From Blastococcus sp. (GTDB lineage: Bacteria; Actinomycetota; Actinomycetes; Mycobacteriales; Geodermatophilaceae), in assembly GCA_025465355.1 (NCBI GenBank), contig JAODNN010000065.1, forward strand, positions 1 to 39,795: a stretch of DNA of 39,795 bases. Direction: 5' to 3'. The translations under genes were made by a program, and so were the position numbers. The notes below the pieces were generated by a model. The model was not told the DNA's origin. It saw nothing but the letters and a program-made list of their open reading frames with translations, and did not search any database. This document shows positions 19,328-27,080 of the stretch, one piece after another (positions within the stretch are counted from its first letter, which is position 1; every line of letters begins with the position of its first letter).

Positions 19328-19987
19328 TCACCCGGGTTCAGCCCGGCCGAGCCCGGCGGCGCGGGCGCGCGCGCCTGCCTCTCCGCGGTCGGTGGCCTGG
19401 AGCTTGGCCAGGATCGTCGACACGTGGTTGCGCACCGTCTTGTCGCTGAGGAACAGCCGGGAGGCGATCCATGCGTTGCCGCGTCCCTCGGCCACGAACT
19501 GGAGCACCTCGAGCTCGCGGTCGGTGAGCTCCGGGAAGGGGCGCGCGGCCCGGCTGGAGGCAGGTGCGGCGGAGAAGTAGCCGAGCGCCCGCCGTGCGAT
19601 GCCCGCGCCGAAGGTGACGTCCCCGGCGGCGACCGCCCGGATGGACCGCTCGATCTGCTCCTGGTCGGCGCCCTTGACCAGGTAGCCCCGGGCGCCGGCG
19701 CGCATCGCGGTGAACAGCGACTCGTCGTTGTCGAACATGCTCAGCACCAGTGTCGCGACGTGCGGCGCGGTGGTGGCCAGCTCGCGGATCGCCTGCAGCC
19801 CGCCGGTGCCCGGCATGTGCAGGTCCATGAGCACGACGTCCACGCCGTGCTCGACCGCGGCTGCCACGGCGGCGGCGCCGTCGGCCGCCTCGGCCACCAC
19901 CTCGATGTCCGCGGACCCGGCGAGCGCGGCGCGCAGCCCGTGCCGGTAGACGGGGTGGTCGTCGGCGATCAGCACCCGGATCGTCAT
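19328..19987 (-). CDS. NarL/LuxR-family response regulator
   Basis: This 219-residue regulator has a receiver domain (acidic D9-D10, phosphoacceptor D55 in VVLMDLHMPGTGG, switch Ser in LVLSMFD, Lys in YLVKG). A linker containing Ser/Ala/Pro leads to a LuxR-type helix-turn-helix, LTDRELEVLQFVAEGRGNAW to SDKTVRNHVSTILAKLQATD. It binds DNA as a phosphorylated dimer. Its ATG overlaps the kinase stop as ATGA (19987-19984), so it is the cognate partner of that kinase. The promoter must lie upstream of the membrane-protein gene at about 22740-22911. Regulated genes are unknown, and autoregulation of the operon is likely but not shown. Confidence 0.92.
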   Translation of the reverse strand: MTIRVLIADDHPVYRHGLRAALAGSADIEVVAEAADGAAAVAAAVEHGVDVVLMDLHMPGTGGLQAIRELATTAPHVATLVLSMFDNDESLFTAMRAGARGYLVKGADQEQIERSIRAVAAGDVTFGAGIARRALGYFSAAPASSRAARPFPELTDRELEVLQFVAEGRGNAWIASRLFLSDKTVRNHVSTILAKLQATDRGEAGARARAAGLGRAEPG

Positions 19988-22041
19988 GCGGTGCCTCCCC
20001 GCGGGATGGTCACGTGCACGGTCGTGCCGCCGGCCGCGCCCGGCGTGATCACGCAGGTGCCGCCGAGCTCGGTGGCGCGCTCGGTCATCGACCGCAGCCC
20101 CAGGCCGCCGGGCCCCGGGGGCCGCACGTGGCGCGCTGCGGCCAGGCCGACCCCGTCGTCCTCGACGGTCAGGGTCAGCGGGTCGGTGGTGTCGTCCAGC
20201 CGGACCACGCAGGAGGACGCCGTCGCGTGCCGGGCCACGTTGGTCACCGCCTCCAGCACGATCCGGTAGATCGCCACCTCGGTCTCCGCCGGGAGCGGGC
20301 CGAGCGGGCGCGCAGTCTCCACCCGCACCACCAGGGCGCCCTCGCTGCGCACGGTCACCGTCTCCGCGTACTGCAGCAGCGCCTCCTGCAGCCCGAGCTG
20401 TTCGAGTGTGGTCGGCCGCAGGTCGGCCACCAGCCGCTTCACGTCGGCCAGGCTGTCGTCGACCTCCCGCTGCAGGTGCTCGAGCAGCTCCGCGCCGTTC
20501 CCGGTCGCCGACCGGCGGGCCGCCCCGAGCCCCAGGGCGACGCCGGCGAGGGTCGGGCCCAGCCCGTCGTGCAGGTCCCTCCGGATCCGGTGTCGCTCCT
20601 CCTCGCGCGCCAACGCGAGCTGGTCGCGGGAGCGGCGCAGTTGGTGGGTCAGCCGCACGGCGTCCGTCGCGACCGCGACCTGCCGGGCGAAGCCTTCGAG
20701 CAGCCGCTGGTCGCCCGGGTCCAGGAACCGGCGGGTACCCGGCAATCCGACGGTGAGGATCCCGACCTCGCTACCCGCGTGCCACAGCGGCAGGTGCACC
20801 GTGCCGGCCGTCGGCGTCCCGTGCTCGGCGGCCGGCAGCGGCTCCCCGACCAGGGTGACCGCTGCGTAGGGCAGCCGCAGCGACGTCGCAACCGTGGAGA
20901 CCACGGCCGGGAGCACCTCGTCCGGTGCCATCGTCGCCTCCAGCCGCTCGCCCAGGCCCAGCACCGCGCCGTACGGGTCCCGGCGCTCGCCGTACAGCAG
21001 CCGGTCCACCCTCCGCTGCACGGAGTGGCGCACCGGGGCCAGCCCGAGGGCGACGACCACCGCGGCGATGACCGCTCCGGAGGTCGGGCCACCGATCGCC
21101 CGCGACGCCAGCCCGGCGATCAGCCCGAAGACCGCCGCGACCAGCGTGGTGAGGACGCCATAGACGAGGGTCCGGTTGAGCAGTCGGTCGCCGTCGAACA
21201 GCCCCTCGCGCACCATCGCCACCCCGAGCGCGACGGGGAACAGCCCGGTGGCGATGGTCGGGATCACCACGTTCACCGGCAGGGCCTGGCAGACGAAGAC
21301 GACGACGAAGGCGACGAAGAACCAGGCCAGCCGACGGCGCTCGGGACCGCTCGTGCGGGCCATCCGCACCGCGATGCCGACCGCCCCGGCCACCCCGCAG
21401 GCCGCCGCCACACCGGCCGAGGTGAGCAGCGCCGTCCGCAGCACGTCCTGCACCGGTGGCCCCGGAGCCAGCGGGCTGCGCTGGCCGGTGGCGAGGTCAC
21501 CCGGATCGAGGAACGGCAGGGCAACGGTCACCAGCGCCGCCACCGCGGCGCCGACCCAGACGACCGGCCGCCATCGCGGTGACGCGGGGCGGCCGTCGGG
21601 GAAGAGCGGCGAGATGAGCCCCGCGGCCAGGACGAAGCCGGGCATCCAGACGACGTCGGCGACGACCGCCGCCGCGCCCGCTGCGGGGAGGGGCGGCTGG
21701 CGTACCGACCAGGCGGTCCCCAGCAGTCCCACGGCCTGGGTCAGTCCGATGGCGACGAAGATCCAGGCCAGCGCGTGCCGTGGTTCCCGCGTCAGGACGA
21801 ACGCCCCGACGGCGGGAAACGTGACCCCGATGACCGCGCCGATGATCGAATGCCCGTCGACCAGCTCGCGCCACGACTGGTTCCCGGCGGCGACGAGCAG
21901 CGCCACCACGACCGTGACGGCGCACCCGATGGCGAGGGCTACGGCGAGGCGGGGCAGGCCACGCGGTCGCGCCGGCACGCCGGACGGCGCGGCCGGGGAC
22001 ACCCCCACGGTCGCGCCGTCCGGATGCGTGTTGGCGCTCAC
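19984..22041 (-). CDS. NarL-type sensor histidine kinase with multi-pass N-terminus and GAF-like domain
   Basis: This 685-residue kinase starts at GTG 22041, forming a GTGA overlap with the upstream gene. About seven to nine hydrophobic segments fill residues 20-320 and form a membrane sensor without a large external loop. A GAF-like region follows (LGERLEATMAPDEVLPAVVS to RRFLDPGDQRLLEGFARQVA). The HisKA_3 domain EEERHRIRRDLHDGLGPTLA supplies the phosphoaccepting His. The HATPase_c domain shows AVTNVARHA (N box), VEDDGVGLA and PGGLGLRSMTERATELGG. It should phosphorylate the overlapping NarL-type regulator. The long extension of the open frame upstream of 22041 lies inside the preceding gene and is spurious. 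The signal sensed is unknown. Confidence 0.88.
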   Translation of the reverse strand: MSANTHPDGATVGVSPAAPSGVPARPRGLPRLAVALAIGCAVTVVVALLVAAGNQSWRELVDGHSIIGAVIGVTFPAVGAFVLTREPRHALAWIFVAIGLTQAVGLLGTAWSVRQPPLPAAGAAAVVADVVWMPGFVLAAGLISPLFPDGRPASPRWRPVVWVGAAVAALVTVALPFLDPGDLATGQRSPLAPGPPVQDVLRTALLTSAGVAAACGVAGAVGIAVRMARTSGPERRRLAWFFVAFVVVFVCQALPVNVVIPTIATGLFPVALGVAMVREGLFDGDRLLNRTLVYGVLTTLVAAVFGLIAGLASRAIGGPTSGAVIAAVVVALGLAPVRHSVQRRVDRLLYGERRDPYGAVLGLGERLEATMAPDEVLPAVVSTVATSLRLPYAAVTLVGEPLPAAEHGTPTAGTVHLPLWHAGSEVGILTVGLPGTRRFLDPGDQRLLEGFARQVAVATDAVRLTHQLRRSRDQLALAREEERHRIRRDLHDGLGPTLAGVALGLGAARRSATGNGAELLEHLQREVDDSLADVKRLVADLRPTTLEQLGLQEALLQYAETVTVRSEGALVVRVETARPLGPLPAETEVAIYRIVLEAVTNVARHATASSCVVRLDDTTDPLTLTVEDDGVGLAAARHVRPPGPGGLGLRSMTERATELGGTCVITPGAAGGTTVHVTIPRGGTA

Positions 22042-22739
22042 CGCACCACCGGGGCGGCGTGCGGGTCCGGGGCCGGAGCCGAACGCAGCACGTCGACCGC
22101 CATCCACAGCAGCCCGACGAACAGGAACGGGCTCCCCGGGACGACGCCGATCAGCTGGGCGAGCTGGAACAGCAGGACGAGGACGATCGCCGTCCGCGAG
22201 ACGGATCCGGACCGCCAGAGCGCGATCATCGCGACCACGATGCCGAGGAACGCCCCGATCATGAACATCGGCATGAACAGGTAGCCGGGCAGTCCCATGG
22301 CGGTAGGCGAGCTCAACGAGTCGGCGACCCGGTCGACCGGGAAAGCACCCTGGCGCACCAGCGCGAACTGCGTCAGCTCGACGCCTTCGAGCACCCACTG
22401 CATGGCGAGGCCGATGGCGAGCAGCACGGCGCCGGCCACCGCCAGCCTGGGCGAGCGGCGCCGGGAGAGCAGGAACCACGCGAGCGCCGTCCCGGCGATG
22501 AACAGGGTGCCCAGCACGTCGGCGGTGATGCCGATGCCGGCGGCACCGGGGTGGTCGTGCATGTAGGCGACGTGGTCACTCCCGTCCTTGCCGAAGCCGA
22601 TCAGGTCGCCGACGGTCCACAGCGCACCGCCGACCGCCAAGGTTGTGGCAGCGGCAACACGTCCTGCGGGGCTCCAGCCCGTGGCCGGACTGCGCGGGGG
22701 CGCGGCGGCGGGCCGCGTGCTGTCGGTGGTCGTGCTCAT
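22038..22739 (-). CDS. Membrane protein of unknown function, first gene of the sensor operon
   Basis: This is a 233-residue protein with a Thr/Pro/Ala-rich N-terminus and about six transmembrane segments (for example GRVAAATTLAVGGALWTVGD, TADVLGTLFIAGTALAWFLL, LAVAGAVLLAIGLAMQWVL, LPGYLFMPMFMIGAFLGIVV and TAIVLVLLFQLAQLIGVVPG). No catalytic motif was recognised. GGAGGAG just upstream of ATG 22739 fixes the start. Its stop overlaps the kinase start by four bases, so it is translationally coupled to the NarL-type two-component pair and may be an accessory sensor or a target of the system. That role is inference from position. Confidence 0.75.
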   Translation of the reverse strand: MSTTTDSTRPAAAPPRSPATGWSPAGRVAAATTLAVGGALWTVGDLIGFGKDGSDHVAYMHDHPGAAGIGITADVLGTLFIAGTALAWFLLSRRRSPRLAVAGAVLLAIGLAMQWVLEGVELTQFALVRQGAFPVDRVADSLSSPTAMGLPGYLFMPMFMIGAFLGIVVAMIALWRSGSVSRTAIVLVLLFQLAQLIGVVPGSPFLFVGLLWMAVDVLRSAPAPDPHAAPVVR

Positions 22740-22911
22740 GATGTCTCCTCCGTTCCGGAAGCCACCCGGATGTGGCTCACCGGGACGGTGCGCCGCCGCG
22801 CGTCCCGAAGTCATGGGAACGTCGTCCTGACCTCATCCGGGACGGCGGGATCATGACCTGTGCCCCCGGCCGGGCGGAAGCGTTCGGGCTGCGAGCTGGA
22901 ACGGAGGAACC

Positions 22912-23265
22912 GTGGAGCGGGATGAGCTGGTCGGCTACTGCCTGGCCAAGCCAGGGGCGGAGGAGACCTACCCGTGGGGCGAGGCCGAGCTGGTCGCGAA
23001 GGTGGGCGGCAAGGCCTTCGCGTTCATCGGCCTCGAGGGCGGCACTGTCGGCGTCAAGTGCGGGCGGGACAGCACCGAGGCGGCGGAGTGGCGGGAGCGC
23101 TACCCCGGTGCCATCACCCGCAGCGCCTATGTCGGGAGGTACGGCTGGAACTCCGTCGACTGGACCGGCCCGGTGCCCGAGGACGACGTCCGCGAGCTGG
23201 TCGACGCGTCCTACGAGGCGGCGGTCGCGGCCCTGCCCAAGCGGAGCCGCCCGGTCGCCGGATGA
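22912..23265 (+). CDS. MmcQ/YjbR family protein
   Basis: This 117-residue protein has the CyaY-like fold of the MmcQ/YjbR family: an N-terminal helix ending LAKPGAEETYPWGE, strands AELVAKVGGKAFAFIG and TVGVKC, then AYVGRYGWNSVDW and a C-terminal helix DDVRELVDASYEAAVAALPK. The length is normal. The family is often annotated as DNA-binding, but direct function is poorly established. GTG 22912 is preceded by CGGAGG six bases upstream. It is divergent from the membrane-protein/kinase operon across a 172-base gap, and a histidine kinase follows 20 bases later with its own -10 box. Confidence 0.87.
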   Translation: MERDELVGYCLAKPGAEETYPWGEAELVAKVGGKAFAFIGLEGGTVGVKCGRDSTEAAEWRERYPGAITRSAYVGRYGWNSVDWTGPVPEDDVRELVDASYEAAVAALPKRSRPVAG

Positions 23266-23273
23266 TCGCGGCC

Positions 23274-23279
23274 TAGAGT
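23274..23279 (+). promoter_or_regulatory. -10 box TAGAGT, leaderless promoter for the histidine kinase
   Basis: TAGAGT ends six bases before GTG 23286 and lies within the 20-base gap after the YjbR gene. The absence of a Shine-Dalgarno before this GTG supports leaderless initiation and independent transcription of the kinase. Confidence 0.48.
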
Positions 23280-23285
23280 GCGCCG

Positions 23286-24716
23286 GTGGACGCTGGGCCT
23301 CTCGAGGAACGCCCACGCAGGCGGCGTGGTGGCCGGCCTCGTGGTGTGGGTGCGCTCCCCGGCCGGCTCGGGGTGCGGCTCCGGGCGACCGTCGCCGCTG
23401 TCGCGGTCGTCGCGATCGCGCTCATCCTGTCGGCGGTGACGCTCGTCATCCTCGTCGGGCGGACGGTGGGGGACTCGATCACCGCGACCGTGCTCACCCA
23501 GGCGGAGGACGCCGCCGCCGAGATGCAGAACGGGGTCGCCGGCGTGGCGGTCGCCGGCGCCGAGAACGGCGTCCGCGTCCAGGTGGTGCGGGGCAACGGG
23601 GTGCTCGCCGCCAGCCGCTCGCTGGTCGGGCGCCCGCCGCTGAGCTCGGCGAAGCCGGCTCCCGGCGAAACGGTCGTCCAGACGCTCGACGGGGCGCGGC
23701 TGGGTCGGCCGGGCGTCATGTACCGGGTGGCGGTGGTCGGTCTCCAGCCCCGGATCGGCGCCGACCGCGTCATCGCGCTGCAGTCGCTCACCGTCGCCCG
23801 CGACGCCCAGGACGTGGTCGTCAGGCTCGCGTCCATCGGCGTCCCTTTCCTGCTGCTCGTCGTGGGCGCGGCCACCTATGTCTCGGTCGGGCGCGCCCTG
23901 CGGCCGGTGGAGGCGATCCGTGCTCGCACCGCCGAGATCGGTGCCGCCGACCTCTCGGCGCGGGTGCCCGTTCCGTCGTCCGACGACGAGGTGTCGGCGC
24001 TGGCCCTCACCATGAACGGCATGCTCGGGCGGCTGGAGGCGGCCGTGGCGACGCAGCGGGCGTTCGTCTCCGATGCCGGGCACGAGATGCGGAGTCCGCT
24101 GGCCGCCATCCGCACCGAGGTGGAGGTGGCCCAGCGAGCCGGGCTGAGCGACCGCACGCTGGCGGACCTGCTCGGCGAGACGGGGCGCCTGGAGCGGCTG
24201 GTAGCCGACCTCCTGCTGCTCGCCCGGGCCGACGAGGGGGCGATGACCCTGCACCGCGCCGACGTCGACCTCGATGACCTGCTGGACGACGAACGCGCGC
24301 GGCTGCGGAACCAGCCTGACCTCACCGTCACCGCGTCGGTCGCTCCCGCTCGGGTCGTCGGCGACCGGTCGGCGCTGGCGCGGGTCGTCCGCAACCTGGT
24401 TGACAACGCCGCCCGGCACGCGGCCGGACGGATCCACCTGGCCAGCGGCACCGACGGGGGACGGGCCTGGGTCGAGGTCACCGACGACGGCCCCGGCATC
24501 CCGATGGAGGACCGGGCGCGGGTGTTCGAGCGGTTCGTCCGGCTCGATGACGCGCGGGCGCGGGAAGACGGCGGCAGTGGACTCGGTCTCGCGATCGTCC
24601 GCGAGCTGGTCCGGGCCTCGGGTGGTTCAGTCCGGCTCGACGGGGCGGGCCCCCTTCCTGGTGCCCACGTGCGGGTCGAGCTGCCGGCTCAGCCCTCGTC
24701 GGGGGCGAATACGTAG
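23286..24716 (+). CDS. OmpR-type sensor histidine kinase
   Basis: This 476-residue kinase has an Arg-rich N-terminus, TM1 at about 34-58 (VAAVAVVAIALILSAVTLVI), an extracytoplasmic sensor of about 120 residues and TM2 near 178-200 (IGVPFLLLVVGAATYV). A HAMP domain follows (RALRPVEAIRARTAEIGAAD). The HisKA domain contains SDAGHEMRSPLAAIRTE with phosphoaccepting H266. HATPase_c motifs are RNLVDNAARHA, VTDDGPGIP and GSGLGLAIVREL. GTG 23286 follows a -10 box directly. Its last 28 bases overlap the 3' end of the convergent response-regulator gene, which is the nearest OmpR-type partner. Antiparallel placement of a cognate kinase and regulator is uncommon. The pairing is inferred from adjacency. 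Confidence 0.9.
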   Translation: MDAGPLEERPRRRRGGRPRGVGALPGRLGVRLRATVAAVAVVAIALILSAVTLVILVGRTVGDSITATVLTQAEDAAAEMQNGVAGVAVAGAENGVRVQVVRGNGVLAASRSLVGRPPLSSAKPAPGETVVQTLDGARLGRPGVMYRVAVVGLQPRIGADRVIALQSLTVARDAQDVVVRLASIGVPFLLLVVGAATYVSVGRALRPVEAIRARTAEIGAADLSARVPVPSSDDEVSALALTMNGMLGRLEAAVATQRAFVSDAGHEMRSPLAAIRTEVEVAQRAGLSDRTLADLLGETGRLERLVADLLLLARADEGAMTLHRADVDLDDLLDDERARLRNQPDLTVTASVAPARVVGDRSALARVVRNLVDNAARHAAGRIHLASGTDGGRAWVEVTDDGPGIPMEDRARVFERFVRLDDARAREDGGSGLGLAIVRELVRASGGSVRLDGAGPLPGAHVRVELPAQPSSGANT

Positions 24717-25381
24717 CCCGCACCGCGAACGGTCTGGATGCTCGACCGCCCGAACGGGGTGTCGATCTTGCGGCGCAGGTAGCTGATGTAGATCTCGACG
24801 ATGTTGACGTCACCGTCGAACGCGGTGTCCCAGACGGCGTGCAGGATCGCGGTCTTGCTCAGCACCATGTCGCGATTGCGCACCAGGTGCTCCAGGACGG
24901 CGAACTCGCGCGGGGTGAGCGAGATGTCGGTTCCCGCCCGAGAGACCCGGTGGCGCGCAGGGTCGATCTCGAGATCCCCGGCCCGCAGGATCGAGGGACG
25001 CGTCGCGGCGCCGCGGCGGGCCAGCGCGCGCAATCTGGCCACGAGGACGACGAACGAGAACGGCTTGGTGAGGTAGTCGTCGGCGCCCAGGTCGAAGGCA
25101 TCGGCCTCGTCGTACTCGCCGTCCTTCGCGGTGAGCATCAGGACCGGGGTGCCGAGGTCGGCCTCGCGGAGCTGCTCGAGCACCCGATAGCCGTGCAGCC
25201 CCGGCAGCATGATGTCCAGCACGACGACGTCGTAGTGGCCACGCATCGCGGCGTCCCGGCCGGTCAGGCCGTCGTGGGCCAGGTCCGCAGCGATGCCCTC
25301 GGAGCGCAGCCCCCGGGCGAGGGACTGCGCCAGTCGCACCTCGTCATCAACGATCAGCACCCGCACGCTGTCGATCGTCAC
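24689..25381 (-). CDS. OmpR/PhoB-family response regulator
   Basis: This is a 230-residue regulator if started at GTG 25381. The receiver has D12-D13, phosphoacceptor D56 (VVVLDIMLPGLHG), Thr in VLMLTAKD and Lys in DYLTKPFSF. The C-terminal winged helix includes LTPREFAVLEHLVRNRDMVL, VWDTAFDGDVNIVEIYISYL and TVRGAGYVFAPDEG. GGAGG lies almost against GTG 25381, which is too close for ideal spacing. GTG 25366 would give a 225-residue protein but places the Shine-Dalgarno too far away, so the start is uncertain by five residues. It lies 89 bases downstream of the COG4705-type membrane protein on the same strand and meets the histidine kinase tail-to-tail with a 28-base overlap. Confidence 0.9.
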   Translation of the reverse strand: MTIDSVRVLIVDDEVRLAQSLARGLRSEGIAADLAHDGLTGRDAAMRGHYDVVVLDIMLPGLHGYRVLEQLREADLGTPVLMLTAKDGEYDEADAFDLGADDYLTKPFSFVVLVARLRALARRGAATRPSILRAGDLEIDPARHRVSRAGTDISLTPREFAVLEHLVRNRDMVLSKTAILHAVWDTAFDGDVNIVEIYISYLRRKIDTPFGRSSIQTVRGAGYVFAPDEG

Positions 25382-25470
25382 ACCTCCGGGACCCCTCGGG
25401 GCCGGTTCGCCGCGGCCCAACCTGCTGCCCACGGCGTCCCGGCCCCGTTCAGTGAAGAAGATCGTCCTGC

Positions 25471-26286
25471 TCAGCGGGTGAGGACGTCCTCGCCGTGCGC
25501 GGCCACGACGGGCGGCGTCTGGTCGCGACGGCTCACGGCAAGGTAGGCGACGACGGCCAGGATCACGACGAGGAAGCCCACGCTGGTGACGGTGGTACCG
25601 AGGCCGAGACCGCCGTCGGCCTTCGCCTGGGAGAAGCCGTCCCCGAGCGAGGCGCCGAGCGGACGGGTCAGGATGTAGGCGATCCAGAAGCACAGCACCG
25701 GGCCGGCGCGGAAGACCAGGTGGCTGACGGTGACCGCAGCGATGAGCGCCGCGACGAGCAGCGCCGTGGCCCAGTAGCCGAGGCCGAACTTCTCGTCCAC
25801 GAGGTCGCCGGCAGCGGTGCCCAGGGCGAACGTGAACAGGATCGCCAGCCAGTAGAAGGCCTCGCGGCGCGCGGTGACGATGGTGTGGATGGAGAGCGTC
25901 CGCTCCCGGGCCCACCAGGCCGCGAAGGTGAGGGCCAGGGCCAGGGCGAAGACGACGGTGCTGGTGACCAGGGAGACCCCGAGCCCGTCGGTGAGGTTGT
26001 CGGTCACCAGGGTCCCGACCACGCTGATCAGCACGACGGTGAGCCAGTAGATGCCGGGTACGTAGCGCCGGGTCCGGAACTGGATCAGGAGCACGATCAG
26101 GAAGACGGCACCCATGACCAGGGTCGTGCCGCGCAGGCCCAGGCCCATGTTCGTGGCCAGGAAATCAGCGGCGGTCTCTCCGACGGTCGTCGCGAGGATC
26201 TTGATGACCCAGAAGAAGAGAGTGACCTCGGGAACCTTGTTGAGGAGCGTGCGCGCGTTCCGCGCGGCGGCAGAGGTGTCGGTCAT
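25471..26286 (-). CDS. COG4705-type membrane protein with four W-x9-G-x4-D repeats
   Basis: This is a 271-residue multi-pass membrane protein. Four segments begin with Trp and carry Gly at +10 and Asp at +15: W26/G36/D41 (GETAADFL), W81/G91/D96 (GTLVTDNL), W146/G156/D161 (GTAAGDLV), W201/G211/D216 (GASLGDGF). Each is followed after a few residues by a GLG. Asp-to-Asp distances are 55, 65 and 55, as expected if a two-segment unit was duplicated and the pair duplicated again. NKVPEVTLFFWVIKILATT marks the COG4705 family, which to my knowledge has no assigned function. An acidic ring in a membrane protein suggests ion or metal passage, but that is inference. ATG 26286 has GAGGAGC-like purines only on the opposite side, so the ribosome site is weak. 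It is divergent from one OmpR-type pair and upstream of another regulator. Confidence 0.85.
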   Translation of the reverse strand: MTDTSAAARNARTLLNKVPEVTLFFWVIKILATTVGETAADFLATNMGLGLRGTTLVMGAVFLIVLLIQFRTRRYVPGIYWLTVVLISVVGTLVTDNLTDGLGVSLVTSTVVFALALALTFAAWWARERTLSIHTIVTARREAFYWLAILFTFALGTAAGDLVDEKFGLGYWATALLVAALIAAVTVSHLVFRAGPVLCFWIAYILTRPLGASLGDGFSQAKADGGLGLGTTVTSVGFLVVILAVVAYLAVSRRDQTPPVVAAHGEDVLTR

Positions 26287-26309
26287 GAGGAGCACCGTGC
26301 GGCGCGCCT

Positions 26310-26327
26310 CCTGAACACCGCCTGAAC
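26310..26327 (-). promoter_or_regulatory. Direct repeat GTTCAGG, 11-base period, probable OmpR-type operator
   Basis: On minus the sequence reads GTTCAGGCGGTGTTCAGG: two identical heptamers 11 bases apart (26321-26327 and 26310-26316). Direct repeats with one helical turn spacing are the usual binding site of head-to-tail OmpR/PhoB dimers. It lies in the 85-base gap between the divergent COG4705-type gene and the response regulator at 26372. Either flanking OmpR-type regulator could bind it. Confidence 0.55.
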
Positions 26328-26371
26328 GCGTCTGCGCACGTTGCGTGCGTAGACACGGCACCATCGGCGAT

Positions 26372-27052
26372 ATGGACGACGCCGCGGTACTGCTCGTCGA
26401 GGACGACGCGACCCTGCGCACCTCGGTGGCCAGGGGGCTGCGCGACCACGGATTGCAGGTCACGACGGCCGCGGACGGCACAGCGGCCCTCGCGGCGGCG
26501 GGGCCCGGGCCGGACACCCGGTTCTCGGCGGTGGTCCTGGACATCGGGCTGCCCGACTCCGACGGGCGTGATGTATGTCATGCCCTGCGGGCACGCGGCA
26601 TCCACGTCCCCGTGTTGTTCCTCACCGCCCGCGACCAGTTGCACGACGTGCTCTCGGGGTTCGCCGCCGGTGGCGACGACCATGTGGCCAAGCCGGTCCA
26701 CGTGAGCGAGTTGGTGGCGCGGCTCCGGGCCCTGATCCGGCGCAACGCGGCCCGGCCGGCCGTGGTGCCGACCGGTCTGCGCCTGGACCCGTCCGGTCAC
26801 GGGCTCGCCGGTCCGGCTGGGCACCAGGACCTCACCCCCACCGAGTACCGCTTGCTGGCCGCGCTGATGGGCGCGCCGGGTGAGGTGGTGCGGCGGCGGG
26901 CCCTCGCGCAGGCCGGCTGGCCGGACGGCGCGATCGTCGCCGACAACACCCTGGACCAGTACCTGGCGCGGCTGCGCCGCAAGCTCGCCGCGGCGGGGGA
27001 GGAGGGCCGGTCCATCGTCACGGTCCACGGCGTCGGCTACCGGTTCACATGA
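26372..27052 (+). CDS. OmpR/PhoB-family response regulator
   Basis: This 226-residue regulator starts at ATG 26372. The receiver domain has acidic residues in LLVEDDATLR, phosphoacceptor D57 in AVVLDIGLPDSDG, Thr in VLFLTARD and the conserved Lys in DDHVAKPVHVSEL. The winged-helix domain shows LTPTEYRLLAALMGAPGEVV, ADNTLDQYLARLRRKL and TVHGVGYRFT. It is 28 bases upstream of a histidine kinase on the same strand, giving a standard two-component operon. The promoter region is shared with the divergent COG4705-type gene and contains an 11-base-period direct repeat likely bound by this or the neighbouring regulator. No clear Shine-Dalgarno was seen. Confidence 0.92.
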   Translation: MDDAAVLLVEDDATLRTSVARGLRDHGLQVTTAADGTAALAAAGPGPDTRFSAVVLDIGLPDSDGRDVCHALRARGIHVPVLFLTARDQLHDVLSGFAAGGDDHVAKPVHVSELVARLRALIRRNAARPAVVPTGLRLDPSGHGLAGPAGHQDLTPTEYRLLAALMGAPGEVVRRRALAQAGWPDGAIVADNTLDQYLARLRRKLAAAGEEGRSIVTVHGVGYRFT

Positions 27053-27080
27053 TCGGACACCTCATCGGGCAAGTGGCGCC

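Noticed and set aside
22740-22911. A LuxR/NarL-type operator between the membrane-protein operon and the YjbR gene
   Set aside because: Only short imperfect inverted repeats (TCCC/GGGA, GTCC/GGAC) are present, below what can be supported.
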